Source: Acidobacteriota bacterium (GTDB taxonomy: Bacteria; Acidobacteriota; Blastocatellia; RBC074). Taken from it: DNA of 6,295 nucleotides. The notes under the pieces were generated by a model, which was given only the letters and a program-made list of their open reading frames with translations, was not told where the DNA came from and ran no database searches. Made by a program: the position numbers and the translations under genes. Location of the stretch: contig JABFSD010000918.1 in NCBI GenBank assembly GCA_013140935.1, positions 1 to 6,295 on the forward strand, in the 5' to 3' direction. Positions 1 to 6,295 of this stretch are shown here, piece after piece; within the stretch, counting starts at the first letter, position 1, and each line of letters starts with the position of its first letter.

Positions 1-2268
<2,268 letters not shown>

Positions 2269-2274
2269 CCTGTT

Positions 2275-3573
2275 ATGAATCGTCGCACATTCAATTTCCA
2301 TCTGATGGCTGCGCTGCCTGCGCTGACCTTGCCGTCACAAAACTCATTGCGCATCAATTTACGCATTCGGGGCCAGCGCCTCAATGCACACCTGAGCGAA
2401 CTCGCCCAATTCGGCAAAACGCCGGAAGGCGGAACACATCGCGTCGCTTATTCCGAAGAAGATTTGCAAGCGCGCCAGTACGCGATGCGGCTGATGCGTG
2501 AGGCGAAACTCGACGTGAGCCTTGATGCGGCAGGCAACATCATTGGACGTCGCGCGGGCAGTGACGCGGTGTTAAAGCCGCTGATGATCGGTTCGCATAT
2601 TGATTCGGTTCCGGCAGGCGGCAGTTACGACGGGCAAGTCGGTTCGATGGGCGCGATTGAGGTGGCACAAACGCTGGCTGAAAACAATGTGCGCTTGCGG
2701 CATCCGCTCGAAGTCGTGCTCTTTCAAAACGAAGAAGGCGGAACCATCGGCAGCACGGCGCTCGCGCGTTTGTTGACCGACCAAGACCTGAGCCTCGTCA
2801 CCAACAGCAAGAAAACTATCCGCGCAGGCATCAAGGTCATCGGCGGCGATCCTGACAACTTGGCGAGCGCCGTGCGCAAGCAAGGCGACCTCGCGGGCTA
2901 TCTCGAATTGCACATCGAACAGGGCGGCTTGTTGCATCAAGAGAAAATCAACATCGGCGTCGTCGAAGGCATCGTCGGCGTCAACTGGTGGGAAGTCACC
3001 GTTGAAGGCTTCGCCAATCACGCAGGCACGACGCCAATGAATCAGCGCAAGGATGCGTTGTTGGCCGCCGCGAAATACATCGAAGCCGTCAATCGCGTCG
3101 TCACTTCCCTGCCTGGTCGCCAAGTCGGAACGGTTGGCAAGCTGCAAGCCTTCCCCGGTGCATTCAATATCGTACCGGGCAAGGTCGTAACGAGTCTGGG
3201 CTTGCGTGATCTCGATGCGGCGAAGGTGCGAATGCTTTACGAAAAGATTCAAGCCGAGGTGAAACTGATCGAAGCGGCGACGGGTACGAAATTCGAGTTC
3301 AAACAAGTTACGTCATCACAGCCAGCGCCGACCGATGCGCGCTTTCGCCAGGCGATTGACGAAGCGGCGAAACAGTTGGGCTTCACGACGAAACTGCTGC
3401 CGAGCGGCGCGGGACACGATGCGCAAGAGATCGCGCATCTCTGTCCCATCGGCATGATTTTCATCCCCAGCCGCGACGGCATCAGCCATAGCCCACGCGA
3501 ATTCTCTACGCCGGAAGACATCACGAATGGCGCAAATGTGTTGTTGCACGCTTTGCTGAAACTGGACGCATAG
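2275..3573 (+). CDS. M20-family Zn-dependent amidohydrolase (N-carbamoyl-L-amino-acid hydrolase / allantoate amidohydrolase type), possibly Tat-exported
   Basis: The 432-residue protein belongs to the AllC/HyuC/AmaB branch of M20 peptidases, which use two metal ions to hydrolyse N-carbamoyl amino acids, allantoate or ureidoglycolate. Expected metal ligands and the catalytic acid are all present: H108 in GSHIDSVPAGG, bridging D119 in YDG, catalytic E153 with ligand E154 in NEEGG, H213 in ELHIEQGG, and H405 in GISHSPREF. H249 and N298 sit where the dimerisation-domain residues that contact substrate are expected. Family homology begins near residue 27 (INLRIRGQRLNAHL). The first 26 residues are extra and start MNRRTFNF, a twin-arginine pattern followed by a short hydrophobic stretch (MAALPALTLP), so export to the periplasm is plausible but not certain. 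The ATG is preceded by GGAAGGA at 2258-2264, inside the end of the upstream gene, which suggests coupling. Exact substrate cannot be read from sequence; plain peptidase or beta-ureidopropionase activity are alternatives. Confidence 0.9.
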   Translation: MNRRTFNFHLMAALPALTLPSQNSLRINLRIRGQRLNAHLSELAQFGKTPEGGTHRVAYSEEDLQARQYAMRLMREAKLDVSLDAAGNIIGRRAGSDAVLKPLMIGSHIDSVPAGGSYDGQVGSMGAIEVAQTLAENNVRLRHPLEVVLFQNEEGGTIGSTALARLLTDQDLSLVTNSKKTIRAGIKVIGGDPDNLASAVRKQGDLAGYLELHIEQGGLLHQEKINIGVVEGIVGVNWWEVTVEGFANHAGTTPMNQRKDALLAAAKYIEAVNRVVTSLPGRQVGTVGKLQAFPGAFNIVPGKVVTSLGLRDLDAAKVRMLYEKIQAEVKLIEAATGTKFEFKQVTSSQPAPTDARFRQAIDEAAKQLGFTTKLLPSGAGHDAQEIAHLCPIGMIFIPSRDGISHSPREFSTPEDITNGANVLLHALLKLDA

Positions 3574-3594
3574 CGCAACTGGATTACCGTAGCG

Positions 3595-3760
3595 CCCAGG
3601 GTCTATTCATTTTCGAAAGCCAGAAACGCATTTCACAGGATTAACAAGATTTTCATGATTTAGGGGATGGGATGAGACAGCGAGTAATAACAAACCTTGC
3701 CACCATCCTGTTAATCCTGTGAAATGCGTTTCTGGCTTTCGAGAATGAATAGACCCTGGG
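3595..3760. repeat. MITE-like element: 56-bp near-perfect inverted repeat with 54-bp centre
   Basis: The left arm (3595-3650, beginning CCCAGGGTCTATTCATT) is the reverse complement of the right arm (3705-3760, ending AGACCCTGGG) at 54 of 56 positions. The two mismatches fall at about 3612 and 3647. The centre (3651-3704) has no ORF and no clear pairing. The element starts 21 bp after the hydrolase stop and ends 16 bp before the -35 box of rpsU. It carries no transposase and I see no clear target-site duplication at its edges. It could be a non-autonomous mobile element, two copies of an intergenic repeat inserted head to head, or a transcript-end hairpin that protects the upstream mRNA. Seen directly: the symmetry. 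Inferred: the mobile origin. Confidence 0.85.
3636..3662 (+). repeat. Three 9-nt tandem units, consensus CANGATTWW
   Basis: CAGGATTAA (3636-3644), CAAGATTTT (3645-3653) and CATGATTTA (3654-3662) follow one another without gaps. The first unit and part of the second lie in the left arm of the inverted repeat; the rest is in its centre. On the other strand the right arm starts the same series (CAGGATTAA, CAGGATGGT) and then loses the pattern. From memory, similar intergenic repeats with this period occur in several bacterial phyla, but I cannot check that here. Confidence 0.6.
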
Positions 3761-3776
3761 AATAAACCACTCCCAA

Positions 3777-3805
3777 TTGACACTGATGAACTTGTCACCT
3801 AGTCT
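3777..3805 (+). promoter_or_regulatory. Putative sigma-70-type promoter of rpsU
   Basis: A perfect TTGACA at 3777-3782 is followed, after 17 bp, by TAGTCT at 3800-3805. The second hexamer matches TATAAT only at positions 1, 2 and 6. The expected transcription start is near 3811-3813, giving a leader of about 64 nt. It lies just outside the inverted repeat. The -10 box is weak, so the exact start is uncertain. Confidence 0.5.
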
Positions 3806-3807
3806 CC

Positions 3808-3870
3808 GCGTTTCGTTTTGCAGCCTCCTGCTGCGAGACGCAAATAAATCCGCCAGGAAAGCGAGGTGAT
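3808..3870 (+). promoter_or_regulatory. Candidate structured leader of rpsU: hairpin with an anti-SD-like loop, plus strong Shine-Dalgarno
   Basis: An upper stem GCAGC (3820-3824) pairs with GCTGC (3830-3834) around the loop CTCCT. A lower stem, GCGTTTC (3808-3814) with GAGACGC (3835-3841), pairs with one G-U, leaving a one-sided 5-nt bulge (3815-3819). The apex reads CCTCCT, the same as the anti-Shine-Dalgarno core at the 3' end of 16S rRNA. Downstream, GAGGTGAT (3863-3870) lies 5 nt before the ATG and is complementary over eight bases to the usual 16S 3' end. CCTC of the loop could also pair with GAGG of this site. Because bS21 binds the 30S subunit next to the anti-SD helix, autoregulation by mimicry is plausible but inferred. 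If the promoter assignment is right, the start site trims the lower stem; the upper hairpin remains. Confidence 0.45.
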
Positions 3871-3875
3871 TACTG

Positions 3876-4073
3876 ATGGCAGAAATAAAACTGGGTGACA
3901 ACGAAACCATGGAAAGCGCATTGCGCCGTTTCAAACGCAAGGTGCAAACCGAAGACATCATTCGTGAAGTCAAACGTCACGCCTTCTTCATTCCGCCCGG
4001 CGAAAAGGCTCGCCTGAAATCGCAACTCGCGCGCAAACGCAATCGCAAGAAAGTCCGTCGCATCGTCGAATAG
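3876..4073 (+). CDS. rpsU: 30S ribosomal protein bS21
   Basis: A 65-residue, strongly basic protein with the bS21 core: ALRRFKRKVQ (residues 14-23), then the I-x-R-E-V-K-R-H-x-F pattern (residues 28-38), and a lysine/arginine-rich tail ending RKKVRRIVE. The length fits the shorter bS21 forms outside Gammaproteobacteria (E. coli has 71). bS21 sits on the platform of the small subunit near the 3' end of 16S rRNA and takes part in initiation. The start ATG is fixed by GAGGTGAT 5 nt upstream. The gene stands alone between its own candidate promoter and an intrinsic terminator, unlike the proteobacterial rpsU-dnaG-rpoD operon. Confidence 0.96.
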   Translation: MAEIKLGDNETMESALRRFKRKVQTEDIIREVKRHAFFIPPGEKARLKSQLARKRNRKKVRRIVE

Positions 4074-4096
4074 AGTTTCTTGCCACGAGTTTTCTC

Positions 4097-4129
4097 AAAC
4101 GGCTGCTGCCATCGCGCGGCAGCCGTTTT
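4097..4129 (+). terminator. Rho-independent terminator of rpsU
   Basis: AAACGGCTGC (4097-4106) and GCAGCCGTTT (4119-4128) form a perfect 10-bp stem around a 12-nt loop, followed by an interrupted T-rich run (TTTTGCTTT). It lies 23 bp after the rpsU stop codon and separates rpsU from lpxC. Confidence 0.88.
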
Positions 4130-4331
4130 GCTTTATGCCTTCCCTCGAAAGCCACAACCCGACCAATTCACTGTCGCCGAATCACCACACCCTTTTTATT
4201 TCAGCGTATTCGCATTTCCCGCTTAGTTCCCTGTCTGCAACGACTTTATTGTTTCAACGTACCTGCCTTGATATGGCTCGCGGCTTGCTGCGCTTTGAAG
4301 CCGCAACATCACAACCTGGAGTACCATTTAG
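4130..4331 (+). other. Intergenic region upstream of lpxC, with a weak promoter candidate
   Basis: About 200 bp without a credible gene. A weak promoter-like pair, TTGTTT (4249-4254) and TATGGC (4272-4277), is spaced by 17 bp, but the -10 match is poor. GGAG at 4318-4321 lies 10 nt before the TTG start of lpxC. Because a terminator closes rpsU just upstream, some promoter for lpxC should exist in this stretch. I see no further repeat or hairpin worth naming. Confidence 0.3.
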
Positions 4332-5201
4332 TTGGCAAGACAAACTACGATCAAACATGAATTCACTGCGAGCGGCATCGGGCTGCATTCGGCTTCGCCC
4401 GTAAACGTCACCGTCAAACCGGCTCCGGCGTATACAGGCTATCTGTTTCGCCGGACGGATTTGAACGACTTTGAAATTCTCGCTGCGCCCGAATATGTCG
4501 CGCACGTGAGTTACGCGACGACGTTGATGCGTTCGGGCGTCATGATCGCCACCGTCGAACATCTGCTTTCAGCCCTCGCCGGATGCCACATAGACAACGT
4601 CATCATCGAAGTAGATTCGCTCGAAGTGCCTATTCTCGACGGCAGCAGTCAGCCATGGGTAGACTTGCTCTCTGCCGCCGGTCGCATTGAATTGCCCGCC
4701 TCGCGCGCTTACTTACGCGTACTCAAACGTATTGAAGTCGGCGAACCGCATCTTTCACCACCCCGGGGCATGTCCATCGAACCCGCCGACGAATTCCGCA
4801 TTACCTGCACGATTGATTTCCCGCACCCGCTGATAGGCGTGCAAGCGCGCGAAGTCACATTCGCCAACGGCCAATACCTCAGCGAAATCGCTCCCGCGCG
4901 CACCTTCGGTTTCGTAGATCAAGTCGAAGCCTTGCGCAAAAGCGGCCTCTCGCGCGGCGCTTCGCTTGAGAATGCCATCGCGTTGACCAAAGATGGCGTC
5001 ATGAATCCAGAAGGTTTGCGTTTCCCTGATGAATTTGTCCGCCACAAGATGCTAGACATCATCGGCGACCTGGCGCTGTGCGGCATGCCGATTCTCGGCC
5101 ACGTACGCGCTACGCGCAGCGGCCACGGCTTGCATACGATGTTGCTCTCTACGCTCTTGCGCGACCGTTCCGCGTGGGAAGTCATTTCTTCTAACGACTA
5201 A
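4332..5201 (+). CDS. lpxC: UDP-3-O-acyl-N-acetylglucosamine deacetylase
   Basis: LpxC catalyses the committed step of lipid A synthesis, removing the acetyl group from UDP-3-O-acyl-GlcNAc in the cytoplasm with a zinc ion. Family signatures are complete: GIGLHS (residues 15-20), ATVEHLLSAL with E76 and zinc ligand H77, APARTFGF (187-194), EFVRHKMLDIIGDL with zinc ligands H238 and D242 plus K239 and D246, and SGHGLH with H265, the general acid. From about residue 190 on the numbering coincides with the E. coli protein. The length of 289 is normal (E. coli 305), but the C-terminus stops early at ISSND. The start is TTG: an in-frame TAG lies directly before it (4329-4331), the protein N-terminus aligns with the family here, and the next ATG would delete the first domain's start. 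A weak GGAG precedes it at 4318-4321. The permease gene follows after 21 bp. Confidence 0.96.
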   Translation: MARQTTIKHEFTASGIGLHSASPVNVTVKPAPAYTGYLFRRTDLNDFEILAAPEYVAHVSYATTLMRSGVMIATVEHLLSALAGCHIDNVIIEVDSLEVPILDGSSQPWVDLLSAAGRIELPASRAYLRVLKRIEVGEPHLSPPRGMSIEPADEFRITCTIDFPHPLIGVQAREVTFANGQYLSEIAPARTFGFVDQVEALRKSGLSRGASLENAIALTKDGVMNPEGLRFPDEFVRHKMLDIIGDLALCGMPILGHVRATRSGHGLHTMLLSTLLRDRSAWEVISSND

Positions 5202-5222
5202 CTTGGCGACTGATTACCCCTC

Positions 5223-6295
5223 ATGTCTGATTCTTCCTTGCGCCGCGAACTAAGCCTCTCAGGAGCCACTGCCTTCGTCGTCACCAGCATGGTCGGTACC
5301 GGCATTTTCACCGTACCCGCCGTCGTCCGCGCCGCCACGTCAAGCGGCGTTGAAGCCCTCAGTCTCTGGCTCGCAGGCGCATTGCTCGCGCTCTGCGGCG
5401 CGCTCTGTTACGCCGAACTCGGTACGCGCTTGCCGCACGCGGGCGGCGAATATCGTTACTTGTCGCATGTGTTCGGGCCGAGCTTAGGCTTCGTCAGCGG
5501 CTGGGTCACGTTTTTCGTAGGCTTCGCCGCGCCCATCGCCGCGTCTTCGTTAGGCGCAATCGCTTATGCCGCTTCGGCTTTTCCCGGTTGGGAACCGCAA
5601 ACGCCGCTGTGGGGTACGAGCTTGACCGAAGGCGGATTGATCGCCGCTGTCTTGCCGTGGGTCTTTGCGCTCTGGCATTCATTCGGCGTGCGTTCGAGCG
5701 GACGGCTGCAAAGCCTGATGATGTTCACCGTGATCGTTGCCATCGGGCTGTTCGTGATAGCCGGTTGCCTCACCGGACGCGGCGACTGGCGCGGCGTCAC
5801 GCAAACCGTTCAACCCGTCGGTTCATATTGGGCCGCGTTGTTGCAAGTGAGTTATGCCTACACCGGCTGGAACGGCGCGGCCTATCTCGCCGGAGAAATC
5901 GCTGCGCCGCGTCGCAACCTGCCGCGCGCGTTGATCGGCGGCACACTGCTCGTCGTCCTGCTTTATGTGTCGTTGAATCTGCTGTTTCTTTACGCCGTGC
6001 CGGCGCGCGAGTGGACCGACAACGTTGCCATCGGCAACACCGCCGCCGAACATTTGTTCGGCACGAACGGCGCGCGGCTGGTGAGTTCGATCATTGTTTT
6101 CGTCATCCTCGCTTCGTTGAGCGCGTGGACGGCAGCCGGTGCGCGGGTTTATTACGCGATGGCGTTAGACGGTGTCGCTCCGACGGTTTTCAAAACCTTG
6201 AGCAAACGCAACAACGCGCCCGTCGTAGCCCTTTACGCCCAAGCCGCCGTCGCGTCGGCACTTGCACTGACCGGACAATTCGAGCGCATCCTGAC
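5223..6295 (+). CDS. APC-superfamily amino acid permease, 3' end outside window
   Basis: The first 357 residues of an integral inner-membrane transporter of the APC (amino acid-polyamine-organocation) superfamily, nearest in look to LAT/SteT-type exchangers. TM1 holds the substrate-binding motif as MVGTGIF (residues 23-29). The TM2-loop signature YAELGTRLPHAGGEYRYL (63-80) is intact. TM6 has YAYTGWNGAAYLAGEIAAPRRNLPRA (211-236), matching the family's G-F/W-(x)n-E-x-x-x-P-x-R-x-x-P-R-A pattern. TM8 and its loop carry GARVYYAMALDGVAP (306-320). About nine hydrophobic segments are visible of the usual twelve. The ATG is chosen because TM1 begins right after it; there is no good Shine-Dalgarno in the 21-bp gap after lpxC, so translation may depend on read-through from lpxC. 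The substrate cannot be named. Confidence 0.9.
   Translation, partial: MSDSSLRRELSLSGATAFVVTSMVGTGIFTVPAVVRAATSSGVEALSLWLAGALLALCGALCYAELGTRLPHAGGEYRYLSHVFGPSLGFVSGWVTFFVGFAAPIAASSLGAIAYAASAFPGWEPQTPLWGTSLTEGGLIAAVLPWVFALWHSFGVRSSGRLQSLMMFTVIVAIGLFVIAGCLTGRGDWRGVTQTVQPVGSYWAALLQVSYAYTGWNGAAYLAGEIAAPRRNLPRALIGGTLLVVLLYVSLNLLFLYAVPAREWTDNVAIGNTAAEHLFGTNGARLVSSIIVFVILASLSAWTAAGARVYYAMALDGVAPTVFKTLSKRNNAPVVALYAQAAVASALALTGQFERIL

Noticed and set aside
2572..3306. 244-codon open frame on the - strand within the hydrolase gene
   Set aside because: It lies fully antisense to a gene with a complete catalytic site; no ribosome binding site or recognisable domain.
3595..3760. Inverted repeat as an ordinary intrinsic terminator
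   Set aside because: The loop is 54 nt, there is no T-run after either arm, and the stem is far longer than any terminator.
3595..3760. CRISPR array or insertion sequence
   Set aside because: There are only two arms in inverted orientation, no spacers at regular intervals, and no transposase or cas gene in the window.
3607..3798. Small - strand frame across the inverted repeat
   Set aside because: Its ends are translations of the two repeat arms, giving the same peptide in both orientations; this is a by-product of the palindrome, not a protein.
3795..3870. Long-range pairing of TCACCT (3795-3800) with the rpsU Shine-Dalgarno
   Set aside because: Six bases match, but with the promoter proposed here this segment lies in the -35/-10 spacer and would not be transcribed. 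It becomes relevant only if transcription starts further upstream.
4135..4404. 89-codon + strand frame between rpsU and lpxC
   Set aside because: It begins in the terminator tail, has no ribosome binding site, overlaps the lpxC start by about 70 bp, and has low-complexity composition.

Overview
The window reads as a piece of a Gram-negative bacterial chromosome of moderate GC content, probably from Acidobacteriota and perhaps the Blastocatellia. That placement is inferred from the style of the proteins: a large secreted BNR/sortilin-like protein, a short bS21 and an LpxC. No marker gene settles it. LpxC implies an outer membrane carrying lipid A. All supported genes are on the + strand and fall into three transcription blocks.

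Block 1 (1-3573) holds the C-terminal part of a large BNR/Asp-box beta-propeller protein, open at the left edge. Six bases later comes an M20-family N-carbamoyl-L-amino-acid hydrolase / allantoate amidohydrolase-like enzyme with a complete metal site. Its N-terminal extension resembles a twin-arginine signal. The tight spacing, with the ribosome binding site inside the end of the first gene, suggests co-transcription and translational coupling.

The gap 3574-3875 carries most of the non-coding structure. A 56-bp inverted repeat (54 of 56 positions matching, 54-bp centre) begins 21 bp after the hydrolase stop and has 9-nt periodic units at its inner edge. It is followed by a perfect TTGACA -35 box and a predicted hairpin leader whose loop displays CCTCCT, the anti-Shine-Dalgarno core of 16S rRNA. 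The leader ends in an unusually strong Shine-Dalgarno for rpsU (bS21).

Block 2 (3876-4128) is rpsU as a single-gene unit closed by a clear intrinsic terminator.

Block 3 (4332 to the right edge) is lpxC, which starts at TTG immediately after an in-frame stop, followed after 21 bp by an APC-superfamily amino acid permease cut by the window end. The genes do not form one obvious pathway. Blocks 2 and 3 are core functions (ribosome, lipid A), while block 1 and the permease point to secreted or peptide/amino-acid metabolism. The strongest candidate for something undescribed is the anti-SD-mimic leader of rpsU, followed by the inverted repeat next to it.
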